This document shows, one piece after another, positions 1 through 11,221 of a stretch of 64,000 bases of DNA (within the stretch, counting starts at the first letter, position 1; each line of letters begins with the position of its first letter). Origin of the DNA: Sphagnum compactum (taxonomy: Eukaryota; Bryophyta; Sphagnopsida; Sphagnales). The position numbers and the translations under genes are program-made. The notes under the pieces are model-generated. The model was given only the letters and a program-made list of their open reading frames with translations, was not told where the DNA came from and did not search any database. The stretch is from assembly GCA_965153455.1 (NCBI GenBank), contig OZ234502.1:475267-539266 (forward strand), given 5' to 3'.

Positions 1-2942
1 TTTTTCCTTGGCTTGCCCATCACTCCCATCTCATCCAAATGATTCAATTACATTAAAATTGAGTATCGGCTTAGTAATTAGCATTTATGAGGTAGCAACA
101 TTCATTATTTGAGCCTGGAGATTAAGCGGAAGTTAGAGTCATTACACACAAACAATTCTTTTAGTGCACAGCTCAGTAGATTTGATGTTTTGCACACAGT
201 TTTGAGGAGCTACTCAAGTGTACATTCAGAGCCTAAACCCTAACTCTACAACCTTAAACAGAGAACACTAAACCCATTATTGATCAGTTCACTTTTTTTC
301 GGGTTTAGCAAAATTTTGATTCATTATAACAGGTGTCCAGATCTGTTATAAATTTGACAAACAAGCATAATATGCTTGAATTGCTTGGACATAAGTGATG
401 CATAATTTTAAATGCAAAAGATGAATTTGATATGTCTTATCATAATTCATCAAAAGTTATGAGTGACAACATGGTAAAGTAAACATTTTTGAATACTTGC
501 CATATAAATGAAAGTAATCCTACAATAAGTTTTAATATGTTGAATTCAGAAATATTAAATATTTCACTCATCCATATATGAGCTTTTCAAAAAACCTTTA
601 TTACAATGATACAATTATATGGTGTTCAATGCTTGAAGAAATCTATATTAATTTGTGTGGGATAGTATTAAAGTTTGGCACCTACATGCCTGGTAAAGAG
701 AAGCACAAGCAAGACAAATGCTTTAAATTGTATTTTGACTTGTGGAAGAATTCCCAAATCATGTTATTACCTATTATGTTCTTGTGGATGTTAATCCAAC
801 ATTTCATATCCAAATCTTTAGTTTTCTTTTTGAATATAAATTGCCGACTCTGATGTACAAAAAGATTACATGACCACAAAGAAGGTCCAATTGCAGCATC
901 AACAAATTTTAACAACAGTGAATGTAAGACGTAAAAAAAACAATCATTCTTCAAGCTGCTTGATCATAAAACCATGGCTAAATTCATGGTTGCAAAATGT
1001 TTAACCAACCAAATGGTTCTTCCACTTGAATAACCAAGAATTCTTCCTTTTAATTAGAAAAGAACAAACTACTCCTCGCACACTACCGTAGCTTTCCTCC
1101 AGTAGCCATCAGGGAACCCTTAATAGTCCTTGCATAACCCTAGATGAGTCAACAAAACAAGCTAACCAGTAATCAATTAGACAATCAGGTAATAAAATGA
1201 AAGTAAACATTTTCTCATTTCACATAGCAAACATCACAGGCCATTTTTCTAGGTACAAATCTAATGCTTCAATTCTTAATTCCAACCTTACTACAGTCAC
1301 ATAACAACATCTTGGATCCTAAAATTGAGCAGTAATTTGGAGGGGAATGGGTAGCCTAGCTCTGGCAATAAGTCCCTTGATCGTCCCTTTCTCTGTCAAG
1401 TCCTATTTCTCAACCCATCACCCCCGCTAATTCATTTGCTTCATCACCATCACACTCATAGTTCCAAGCAGTGTTTTGAAACGGAGTTCAAAAAACATTT
1501 TGAACCATTTTAAAACATTCTCAAAAAAGGAAAGAACCAGTAGTTTATAAAAACCAGCCTATGTAGAAACCTAAGAAATTTTTAATACATAAAGTAAATC
1601 TTCTCGCGTTTCTACAACACAGCTGCACAAATGGTCCTTCTGCAAAGCTGGTGTGGCTTAGTTTGTAGCCTGTGACTGGAGAGAAGAGAGAGAGGACTAG
1701 TGTTGTGAGGATTGAGTGCTTCAATTTGCTAGAGAACAGCGTGCGGACTGCTGTGAGAAGTGCAAGCAAACACGTTGCATATGTTTGGAGTAATAATGAG
1801 TTTGAGGAGCAACTAATGGGTGGCAGATTTGTTGGATTTTCATGCACGTGTTGTAGGTGATGTTTAGTGAAGAGAGACAGATCAAGAGTGTGTTTCCTCC
1901 ATGACTTTTCACTCCTCTCCAGATCTTTTTTCCCGTGGCATGACAGCAAGCACCATAATCCTAGACAAGCATAGTAGACCACTAAGCTAGTGGTGTGGAT
2001 GCACAGCTCAGTTCCAGAGTTTTTGGGAGGGGGCAGTCTTTAATGTAACAAAATCGAACAAAATTGAACCATTTGTTTGCCAGTCTAGAAATTTCTAGAC
2101 CGCAGTTTTTTGCAACTTTGACCACATTACATCTTTTCAATGCTCCTAAATTCAAGCTTTCTAACACCCATCCCAGCTATGTTAATCTAGTAGACTCCAC
2201 ATACCTATTAACTGCCAACAATATTTCTTCAGAAGTATATGGACACCAGTAAATTCAAGTGTGACAAGGACATGTAATTTTCTTAGATAACAATTGCGCT
2301 CAATCAAACAAGGTAAGGAAGTTGGCACCATAGAGTGATGGTCAGAAAGGCTTTTTGAGTCAGTTGTGCACACCAAATGAAATTCTTGCTAACACATCTT
2401 TCTCACCTGAGCATTCCACACAGGTTTCATTCCTTACTCAATTCATGAAACAGTGGAGCATGAAACCTATGGTCTCAACATTTCCAAGGTTCTCATGGTA
2501 ACCCTCTAGGACATGGCATTCAAGACTTTCTATGCTTATCTTTGCAACAGTAGATTGAAATGCATAAAAAGTACATGTAGTTCTTGAGCCTCTATGCTTG
2601 CATTTGTCTCGAGAAAAAGAAATCAGATTTGCAAACACAGAACTTTGTGCAAATAAACATTGCTTTTACCACACTTGTGAGTTGCCAAGATCATGTTCCT
2701 CCATGATGTGCTGTGTAGTTTGTAGGCTTCTGATCCTGCAAGAGTCCTTAAATCTTCAGTCAGTCCAGACACTCGTTGCCTACATAAGAAATGCACCATC
2801 AACTGAAAAGAACTCCAATCAGCACACAAGATTTTGCAGGATGCATTCCTACTTGTAGCAAGTCTTTGGTGTTCTCAAAACAAACTGAAAAAGGTTGTAT
2901 ACAGCAAAGCACCTGCCTTCATGCAGTCTCCTGCCTTAGGAG
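1..2942. other. No recognisable gene (downstream flank of NHL gene)
   Basis: I see no coding exon, RNA gene or transposon domain in this stretch. It is AT-rich with only short unrelated open frames. A perfect 18-bp palindrome, GTCTAGAAATTTCTAGAC, lies at 2083-2100. Part of the right end may be 3' untranslated sequence of the minus-strand gene that ends at 2943. Confidence 0.5.
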
Positions 2943-5189
2943 CTAAATGTTGGCACTGGACGATTGACAGAAATTCTCTAGCTCTTCTTTTATCTTGGAA
3001 TCCAGATCAATGCCAGCAGGAGATTCCACTATCTCCAATCTTGCCTCATCTTCCATGTTGTTGGAGGCCAACCCATATGAAGTCTGCCTTAGATCATCTG
3101 AAAAATCCATCAGATTGCCAACAGAGGTTGCTTGCAATGCAGAGGCTTGTTCAGTTTGATGTTGCTGAATTTCTGGGTTTGGCAGAATCATTTGTCTGTC
3201 CTTGTTCAGAGCCAGATCTAAGAATGAACTTGTAGTCATCAGGCTCTGTGGTACTGTAGATGATTGCCATTTACCAACCTACAAAAAAGAAGGTGATACA
3301 TGGTTAAACAAGTTCAACATTCAGATAAGAAATCTACGACAATGGTGAAAAGATTACTTCTGGTGTATATATGAAATCGTTTTGGATGTGTTCATATCCA
3401 AGTGAAAGTCTATGTACTGTGGAAGTGGGGGCCACAAGATTACTATCCAAGAGAATGGTTAAACAAGTTTTAGTGTTTACGTTTTAAATACACTAGTTAC
3501 TTCTAGTGTATTTATGGAATCCTTTTGGATGTGTTCATATCCGAGTGAAAAAGCCTATGTACAGTGGAAGTGAAGGCCAGAAAATTACTATCCAAGAGAA
3601 CGTGGACCCAAGATCATTACCAGTGACTCCCACCGAAAAGCAAAGAGTTGTCAGAAGCCCACCCACAGCAATCCCCACAAGGACAAGTGCAACCAGAAAA
3701 ATAGGAGAGTCTGCTCCAATCCCCCACCATTCCACAGTTTCAAAACCTAGAAACACTGCTTCATGTTGCTATAAGAGCTGACCATTGCGACAAACCTGGT
3801 TTCATGATGTTGGAGGGAATCGTCAAGTTGAACATGCTATACAACCCAAAATAGAATTGCACCATCTAGTCAAGAAGCCCATTTTCTGAAAACATTTGTA
3901 AAAATTTTAGATTCTGCAAGCAGCAACGTGCTCAAAGGCAACCTGAAAGAAGCAATAAACTACAAAGGGCATGCAGAAAACACAATTGAAGAAGGTAACC
4001 TCCAAGCTTGCTTCCTGAATTGCCTGGACAACTTCCACCAACCCTTGGAAGCTGAATCTCCCTAATCATCCGATTGCCTCGATCAGCAATAAGAAGGCAG
4101 CAGCTGCTGCGCATGTATATGACATCAAAATCATTTGAGAAAGATGCCTCTTTTCCCTCGCCATCTCTGTGACCAGTCATATTCGAGCCCCCTGCAATGG
4201 TTGTGACATCACCTGCCTCCAGAATACATTCACCAAGTCCAGCACATGTTAATGATAATTTCAAGCATTTTCAATAGATAACAAATATGTGTGTGTTTTG
4301 CAAGGGAACATGGAAACCTTAGAATGATGAATGTTTCTTCACTTTCCCCAACATGATTGCAAGCGGACTCCGTGAAGCTTCAGGACATGCCTGTATCAAT
4401 ACTGACTTTTCGAAGAGCAAAGTTCCTAGTGTCAGCAACGTAGATGTTTCCAGCATCATCGGTGGTGAAGCTCTTGGGATTGTGAAAAAGAGCTTCATCC
4501 AGACGTCCATCACGATATCCTGTTTCTCCATTGGGAGATCCTGAAAGAACCTGAGAGACACTGCCTGCAGTTGCAAAAACTTGGCCTAAGCTAGATTTTA
4601 CTATTACATCACAGATCAAGGTGCAATACACTGGAGCTTCTAGACCCTAGCTGGGTCAGCATAACAAAATATATATGAAAACTTGACTCCAGGAGAACTT
4701 CAAAACCTCACATGATCCTCACAAGCAAGCAGGGTGAACCAATACTATGCTTTCACAATGCTTCAAAGTTGGAGAACACAATGGAGCTCGTGATGCTCTA
4801 GGTAGTGACAAACTCTTACTTAGAGACAAAGGCAGAAGAATTCTGACAATATTGCTACTGGTGGAGTCCAACGCCACCACCGATTTCACCATGTTCAGAT
4901 CAGTCCCGATGTAGGTTGAGATGCTGTGAACATGAGGCAGGCCGGGCTTGTTGCCATCAAACACTGTTTTCACCAAAAATCCTTTCTCATAAACCTTCTC
5001 CGTATCGGCAGTATAATATCCAACAAAACAGCACAAGACACCGAAAAATCACATGTGCACGAGTCCATCGCTCTTGCAAGTTGCAAATTTAGAAAATGAA
5101 CGAAGATCAAAACTCCACAGGTATGAAAAGGCATTTACAGGCATACTAATAGAAGAATCATCTTTTTCTCTCTGCAGCAGCGGCAACAT
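2943..5189 (-). CDS. NHL-repeat-containing membrane protein gene, five exons
   Basis: Exons read on the minus strand: 1 up to 4820 (5' limit uncertain, possibly 5189), 2 at 4564-4391, 3 at 4212-4000, 4 at 3746-3634, 5 at 3278-2943 ending in TAG. Intron phases 1,1,1,0 join without a stop. The product follows the plant NHL-protein order: FLVKTVFDGNK, LDSTSSNIVRILLPLS, SGSPNGETGYRDG, DDAGNIYVADTRNFALRKV, DVTTIAGG, FSNDFDVIY, LLIADRGNRMIREIQL. These are beta-propeller NHL repeats. A hydrophobic, probably membrane-spanning segment (IFLVALVLVGIAVGG) follows in exon 4, then a polar tail. Plant relatives are secretory-pathway or plasma-membrane proteins of unclear biochemical role. Intron 2 appears to be GC-AG (ACAG|GCATGT, donor at 4390-4389). 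An in-frame TGA at 5051-5049 separates exon 1 from an upstream open segment starting at ATG 5189, so either a short intron is missing from this model or the gene carries a nonsense codon. The family call is strong and the 5' end weak. Confidence 0.8.
3359..3601. repeat. Intronic tandem duplication, about 143-bp period
   Basis: Two diverged copies lie in the last intron of the NHL gene. One is near 3359-3465 and the other near 3498-3601. Both contain TTTTGGATGTGTTCATATCC and end near CTATCCAAGAGAA. The second copy ends about 30 bp from exon 4. The matching starts (GATGTG at 3385 and 3528) give a period near 143 bp. Confidence 0.65.
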
Positions 5190-5460
5190 GATATCGAGCA
5201 CCAAAAATACATTCTACAAATTTACTTTCAATTGTTCCATGGTTTTCTACCGCATCTAATTGCTGCACCGACTAAATGACGACAAGTTCTCCAACACACA
5301 GAAACAGGCATACGAAAACCAGTTGCACAAATCACTAAGTGCACGACAGGGAGACGATATTCAATGTCCTCACCCTCAATTGAGGAGGTCCAAAGTTGAA
5401 ACTGACCTCACCAATCCAACTTAATCCCAAAGAAAACCAGCCTTACAAAATTCCACACTT

Positions 5461-6142
5461 GGATAAAACAAGTATTGGGCGGGTAAATAAAGGGTATGTG
5501 TCAAAGTCATTGTAAAGCATATATGTAATGCATGTGGTTATGATGGATTTGTTCGAATTATTATGACAATTAACTATTGAGTATATTTGCTTATCGCATT
5601 TATTTTTTATTCAGCACATTAATTATTTTGGAAAAAGTCTTACCATATGCTCTTGCAACTATTTTTTATTTAATATCATTTATCATTATAAAAATGTTTT
5701 GAATATGTTTTTGACTCTATTGATTGATTTGATTTTTTCTTCAGTTTTTTTAATAGGGTGTTTAAAATTTCACATCTTCATGTTTTGCAAAACCAATTGC
5801 ACAAGTAATTGTCTTTTTGCACTTTGAAATGTGCCATATTTAATGTGAATATTATTTTACCTTATGTTGCATCCACTCATACTTGCATGGTATATATAAA
5901 GTAATTGATGACATATTTAAGAATACCCTTACCTTGCAAATAGGATAAATGTTCAAGACTTACTTTTTACTCTCACCTAGAATGATAATTTTGCAAAACT
6001 TTTATGTTCTTATTTTTACCCAGTTTGGTATTTTTTTGAAGCCTATTGACCATTACTAAGTGAAACATTATTTGAATTTGTGCATTTACCCTTATTTGGT
6101 TGATGTATTAAACTAATATACCCACCCAACATTGGATAAAAC
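5461..6142. mobile_element. Non-autonomous hAT-type element with target-site duplication
   Basis: GGATAAAAC occurs at 5461-5469 and again at 6134-6142, directly flanking a 664-bp AT-rich segment. The segment begins AAGTATTGGGCGGGTA (5470) and ends TACCCACCCAACATT (6133), which are imperfect inverted repeats of each other. An 8-9 bp duplication with short TIRs is the hAT signature. The interior has no coding capacity, so it would depend on a transposase in trans. The terminal TACCCACCCAACA motif is shared with the right end of the larger hAT element 4.5 kb away. Confidence 0.75.
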
Positions 6143-6490
6143 TCATCTTGCTAATGAACTTAAAACTCAATTCTACAACCCCCTCCCCTTCCACCCCAAC
6201 GCAACAAGAAAAAAACACTTAAAACCTTGCTTTAAGTTTTCCGCACTTTACATTCCACATTTGAAATTAACCCCCACACAACAAATCATCATATAAATCA
6301 ACACTTGTAATGAACACCATTGATATGAATTAGTTGCCATGCACATTAGGTATCAGTTCTCAAGAAACATTTATGCTCATCCCACAATAAATTCCCAATA
6401 CCAAATTGCTTCACCCAATGATTTTTTGTGGTGAATTTTTGCCATTTTGCACCCAAAAAAAAAAAAAAAAACTCAGTCATAAATTCCCTG

Positions 6491-6507
6491 GGGGGGGGGG
6501 GGGGGGG
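6491..6507 (+). repeat. Poly-G tract (17 G)
   Basis: This is an uninterrupted run of 17 G, preceded about 20 bp upstream by a poly-A run near 6457-6474. Such runs are prone to slippage and sequencing error, so the exact length should not be trusted. Confidence 0.8.
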
Positions 6508-6639
6508 ATCTTAAATTAAAACCACCAACAACAATTTAATTATAAAACGTTACATGAAGTTCCCAAAACATGAATGCAAAATTCACAATAACACTTCAAC
6601 TTTAGTGCGTAAGTAATAAGTACTAATGTTGTGTGGTTA

Positions 6640-7440
6640 TTTACTTTTGTTATTCCTTGTTGCTTTGTTGTTCATTGCCTTGCTACACTTACTGTCACAC
6701 CTTGCTCTTCTTGCACTTAATGTGCTTAGTTTTTCTTGAAATTTTGTGTTGCTACCTTGCTACTTTCGCGCCTTGCTTGCTACTAGTTGTTTGCACCTTG
6801 TTTATAAGCCTTGCTACTCTTTCCCCTTGTTCGTAAGTAGCTCTTGTTTGTTGCCTTGTTGTTTGCACATTGTTGCTAGCATTGCTTTTACTACTCGCAC
6901 ATTGTTGTTCTCAAAGTTGCGCTGGTTGTTTGCACCTTGTTGCCACCCTGCCATCCCACCTTACTAATGCCATGCCATCACCCCTTGTTGTTGCCCTGCC
7001 ATCGCAATTACTTTCGCCCTGCCATCATCCCTTGCTATCGCCTTGCCATCGCAATTACTTTCGCCCTACCATAGTGCCTTAATGCTTGCCATCGCGCCTT
7101 GTTACCGCCCTACCATTGCACCTTGTTGCCTGCCCTTGCGTCTTGTTACTGCCTTGCTACTACCCTGCCATCACACTTGTTGTTGCGCTACCATTGCGCC
7201 TTGTTGTCGTTTTACCATCGCACCTTGCTGCCCTACCATCGCGCCTTGTTGCCACTTTGCCATCACACCTTATTACCACTCTGCCATCACACCTTACTGC
7301 TTTGCCATCACGCCTTGCTCCTTCCTTTTTTAGGTACCTGCTAGCACTCCCCCCATTATTGTTTCGCTACCTTATTGCTTTATTATCGCACCTTGCTGCT
7401 ATGCCTTGTCAATTGATACTCCCTCCTCACTTTCTTGTGC
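6640..7440. repeat. Subterminal degenerate tandem repeat (CCTTGTTGC / CCATCGC units)
   Basis: About 800 bp of imperfect 25-30 bp units is built from CCTTGTTGC or CCTTGCTGC alternating with CCATCGC or CCATCACA. The array is best ordered from about 6950 to 7320. It lies just inside the left end of the hAT element and upstream of the transposase frame. hAT transposases are known to bind repeated short motifs in subterminal regions, and this array could be that region; that role is inference. The leucine- and histidine-rich open frames across it are by-products of the repeat. Confidence 0.75.
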
Positions 7441-7932
7441 AGGTGGAGGAACTTGGAACAACACCAACAAGCTTCATCCAACAAATTTTTTTTTTTTCTA
7501 GATCCTTGAGTTTTTTTTTCTTTGCTTTGTATTTTGTTTGTTTGTTTTCTTTTTGTTTGTCCCTTTTTTTTAGTTGAATTCATTTTGTTTTAATGTAGTT
7601 TATGAATTTTAATATGTTTATTTTGTTTGTTTGTGTGCAGGATTAAAATTCGAACCTTTGATTTAAATCTAAAACCTTTAAACCTAATTATATTTTTCCA
7701 TGATCATTTTTCCATGATACGAGAGGAAAGTGATTGATTTTTCTAAATTTTTTTGAAACCCTAAACCCCATTTTTTTAAAATGTATTTTCTAAACCTTTC
7801 AAACCCATTTGCGGTTTTTTTTTTTTTTTTCTTTCTTTCTTTTCTTTCTTTTGATTGGAAATTCTATTGGAACTTTTGCATAGGTTGTTGAAGTTGTTTT
7901 TTGCATTATCTTTGGACATTGCCTTATGAAAA

Positions 7933-10315
7933 TTGCCAATGGAACAAATTTCTACAAATGAAAATATGATAAGTGGGAATAATGAAACAATTGAAATATG
8001 TATGAATGATGTAGTTTTGAAAGATGGGTCTGAGGAAAATCCAAGTGTTCAAATAGAAACAAGTAGGAATCCAGAAAATGGCAATGAAAAATTAATGAAA
8101 GAAAACTTGAAAAAATTACATGCTCAAAGAAAAAATTGGAAACCACATGATAGAACTTTTCTATGTTGGAGTTTTTATTGTGTAAATGACAGTGCATAAG
8201 TTGATTTGGTAAACACACAAATAATGCATTGTATATTTTGTTACAAAAATTCGGTAATTGGAATAAATCCAAGAACTCAAGTGAGGAAAAGATTGATTTC
8301 CTATTACAAAACCAATGGAATAACTTCTCTTTAAAAACATATAAATGTAGATCATTCTTTTATTGCATAAGTGTTTGATGAAGAAGTGAATAATTTGCTA
8401 AGAAATACTGAAGAAAAACCACCTTCAAAGAAAAAAAAAATCCATCTAGAAGGTCAATTTTTAAATTCTTTTTTATCAAAGATACTTTCAAAAAAGAAGA
8501 TGTGGTCTATTAATTGTCAAAAATAATTTTACTTATCCAATTTGTGGAAAGTATATGGCTCAAATGTTTAATTATTCATCTTTGTCCAAAATTAAACTTC
8601 CCTTCTAGAAGGCAATTTTCACAAGACATATTGCCAAGGTTGATGGAAAAGACAAATTAATTATTTGTTCTTCTTGCATTAGCAGAATGTTCTTGTTCAA
8701 CAACTAGCTTCGACCTTTGGATGTTTAAAGGAGCTTATGATGTGTTTGCATTGGTGATAAATTTTCTAAATAGTGATTGGTAGCCCAAACACGTGACTAT
8801 TGGCTTATTTGAAGCAACAAAAACATCAGGGCAAACCTTGGCCAAAAGTTTGACAGAATTGTTGGACAAATATGGTTCAAAGAAAAAAATCATTGCTTAT
8901 GTCAAAGATAAAAGATCTAATCTTAATGCAATGACTAATGCATTGAAGTCTATTGTAAATAATGAATCTTTTGAGTTAAAAGAGAGCTTTGAGGGTATTT
9001 GTTTTGGACATGCGTTTTCAAAAGCATGTCAATATGGCACAGCAAAGGAAAAAAATTTTACAGATTTGCAAAAATGTATCACTTAGCCAAAAAAGTTTGG
9101 AAAGGGCAGACATGAATGGAATAAGGCTTGTCTTGAAACTAGAATTCAACCCAAAACAAGTTAGTTTTTTCAAATTCATTATTGTTTCAACTTTTTAGAG
9201 TTTTTGTGCTTCAAAATTTGATTAAACTAATCAAGTTGTTATTGTTTTTTTGCAGGTTTGCTAGTAAAATCATTATGTTTCAAGAAGCTTTAGAATTTTG
9301 ATCTACCATTGTGTTGTGTTACAACAAACAGACTGTTATAAGAATCACTAATTGAATGCCCCCACCTCTGACATGGCAGATTTCTCAAACCATTAATGAT
9401 TGTCTTTCCCCAATTGTTTCTGTTTGTGTTCTTAATCAGTCACATGGACATTAGCTTCTTAGTGATGCTTTACAGTCTACCATTTCCATGAATTTGAAAC
9501 TTAGGGAAGAAAATCAAGATCTACCTTCATTTGAAAGCCTAATGGATGATGATTCAATTGTTAGTGATAAGTTATCTTTCTTGGCTTTTAACATTAGAAA
9601 GGAGGTAATCGATGTGTTGGATTATTTCCTCTCATTCTTAAAGATTTATGATAAAAAGAAAGGCCATAATATGATTTCTTTGATGTTAGACCCTAGGTAT
9701 AAGAGCCTTTGTATAGTATCATCATTTGTTGGAAGGGAGCAAGGTGTTGCTCTTGTTGAGGAATATGATAGGAAATCCTTATATCCTATGTTGGTCAAAT
9801 GTCATGAGCATTTGCATCCTTTGGTGAGATAAGAAACAAATTTGCTAACCAAAATATTATTTATCAAAATTACAGTTTGGATATATTTGAGCAAACTACA
9901 AGCACAAATGAATTAATAAGAAAACTTGTCAAAAAAGAACTTCTAATTTTCAAGAGGTATCAATTGGATGTTAATGACATCAAATGTCCTCTTCAATGGT
10001 GGCAAAACCATGAAGCAATGTTTCTTATAAATGGATTTTTAGCCCAACAGATTTTGGGGATTGTTGGATTGCAAATACAAACAAAAAATGATCTTTTCTT
10101 TGGCTAGAATTCTTACTAATCTTAAGAGATGTCATTTGCAAATAGAAAATTTAAAGAAGTTAATTTTTGTCAACAAAAATTGGCCTAATGATCTTAGAAT
10201 AGGATGTAAATCTCCATATAATTTATTAGAATTCCTTGAAAGGGATATGGATTTAGAAGAGGAGTTAGAAGAGTTTGAAAGGGAATTTGAAAGGGATGAA
10301 GTTATTGAAGTGTAA
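7933..10315 (+). pseudogene. hAT transposase pseudogene (BED finger, catalytic region, dimerisation domain)
   Basis: The fragments lie in the correct order on the plus strand but are broken by stops and frame changes. An N-terminal polar region ends in a BED zinc-finger remnant near 8226-8364 (HCIFCYKN, then SYYKTNGITSL, then HINVDHS). The central RNase H-like part includes TIGLFEATKTSGQTLAKSL and DKRSNLNAMTNALK (8793-9086). A later piece, MISLMLDPRYKS, covers 9488-9832. The C-terminal hAT dimerisation region follows (PLQWWQNHEAMF, FLAQQILGI, then in another frame ILTNLKRCHLQIENL and LIFVNKNWPND), ending with an acidic tail at 10315. Intact hAT transposases run to about 600-800 residues in one frame, so this copy is inactive. 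Confidence 0.85.
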
Positions 10316-10650
10316 AAGTTTAATAAATAAATTGATGATTATTTTTTTTTTTAAATTCTAACAATGCTTATAATGTTTTCATTGTTAAAAAAAGAAATCA
10401 AATGATTAATTTTTTAATTTTAATTTTACTTTCTAAAAATTAATTTTTATTAAAAAAAACTAATACCTAGTTTGTGAGAACTGACAAAGGAGAACCGGTT
10501 GTTCTCAGATTTCTAAAAACCAACATTGTGAAAACTAGTAATTTTTTTTTAAAACAAATGTTGATACCCTTACTTAATGTAAAAAATTAAATTTTTTTTT
10601 TTGGGAGAACCATATCCAACAAGCATCATAGTTTGTGAAAATCAAATCTA

Positions 10651-10678
10651 GTGGGTATCATAAAGTTATGATACCCAC
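10651..10678. repeat. Perfect 13-bp inverted repeat in hAT right end
   Basis: GTGGGTATCATAA and TTATGATACCCAC form a perfect hairpin with a 2-nt spacer, 8 bp inside the right end of the hAT element. The right arm overlaps the terminal inverted repeat. Confidence 0.8.
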
Positions 10679-10799
10679 CCAACACCAATAAGTATTCCTT
10701 CAAAATATGAGACCAAATAAAAACTACATATTTTGGTAAGCTTTTTTTGCCAAACAATGAGGTGAAAAAAAATCCTTGATGGGTAGTTGAATATCATTT

Positions 10800-10952
10800 A
10801 ATGCATAGTTAAGTTGTGTGTCACAGGGGAGGGAAGGGGGTAGCTTTAAGAAATGGGTAAAGTACTACATGTGTAGTAATCGAGATTGAACCCAGAACCA
10901 TTTGAACAGATGGGGTATGAATCCGTTAACCATTGAGATAACACTAAAAATT
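10800..10952 (-). mobile_element. tRNA-derived SINE-like sequence
   Basis: Read on the minus strand, a head resembling RNA polymerase III promoter boxes is visible. It has an A-box-like TATCTCAATGGTTAACGG and, about 30 nt later, a B-box-like GGGTTCAATCTC. Pyrimidine-rich sequence follows, then a T-rich end near 10760-10800. It cannot fold as a functional tRNA because no acceptor or anticodon arms are evident, so I call it a SINE head. The family (an Au-like SINE is possible) and the exact ends are not established. Confidence 0.5.
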
Positions 10953-11221
10953 TAGTCTTGGAACTTATCGACTGTTCTCTTTTTTTTCTCCCTCTTGGTT
11001 TTCACTTTTATCGTTGATGCGCATGAATAATCACTCGCTCTAAGAAAAAAATCGCTCAAAGAATCATTCGCAGAATTGCTCAATCCGTGTATAAACTATT
11101 ACTGCTAGTAGGTTGAAGAAGCACTGGACACACACATAAAGCAAGAAGGGATTTTATCTTTTGGTGTAGTAGTAGAACAATGAATATGGGAAGATTGGCA
11201 CTACTGCTTCTAGTGTGCATG

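Larger units (their letters stand above)
6615..10694 (+). mobile_element. Decayed full-length hAT transposon with 8-bp target duplication
   Basis: AATAAGTA at 6615-6622 is repeated at 10687-10694 and brackets a 4.06-kb element (6623-10686). The left end contains AATGTTGTGTGGTTA. The right end reads GATACCCACCCAACACC, whose complement contains GTGTTGGGTGGGTA, so the two ends form imperfect TIRs. Inside lie a repetitive left flank (about 6640-7440) and the broken pieces of a BED-finger/hAT transposase on the plus strand. The 8-bp duplication, TIRs and transposase together define the superfamily securely. The many stop codons mean it cannot encode its own transposase. Confidence 0.88.

Noticed and set aside
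6633-7577. Overlapping leucine/histidine-rich open frames of up to 163 codons
   Set aside because: They occur in several frames at once across a degenerate tandem repeat and have no domain. The repeat itself explains them.
10830-10955. A tRNA gene on the minus strand
   Set aside because: Pol III box-like motifs are present but the acceptor stem, anticodon arm and a proper variable loop are not. A SINE head fits better.
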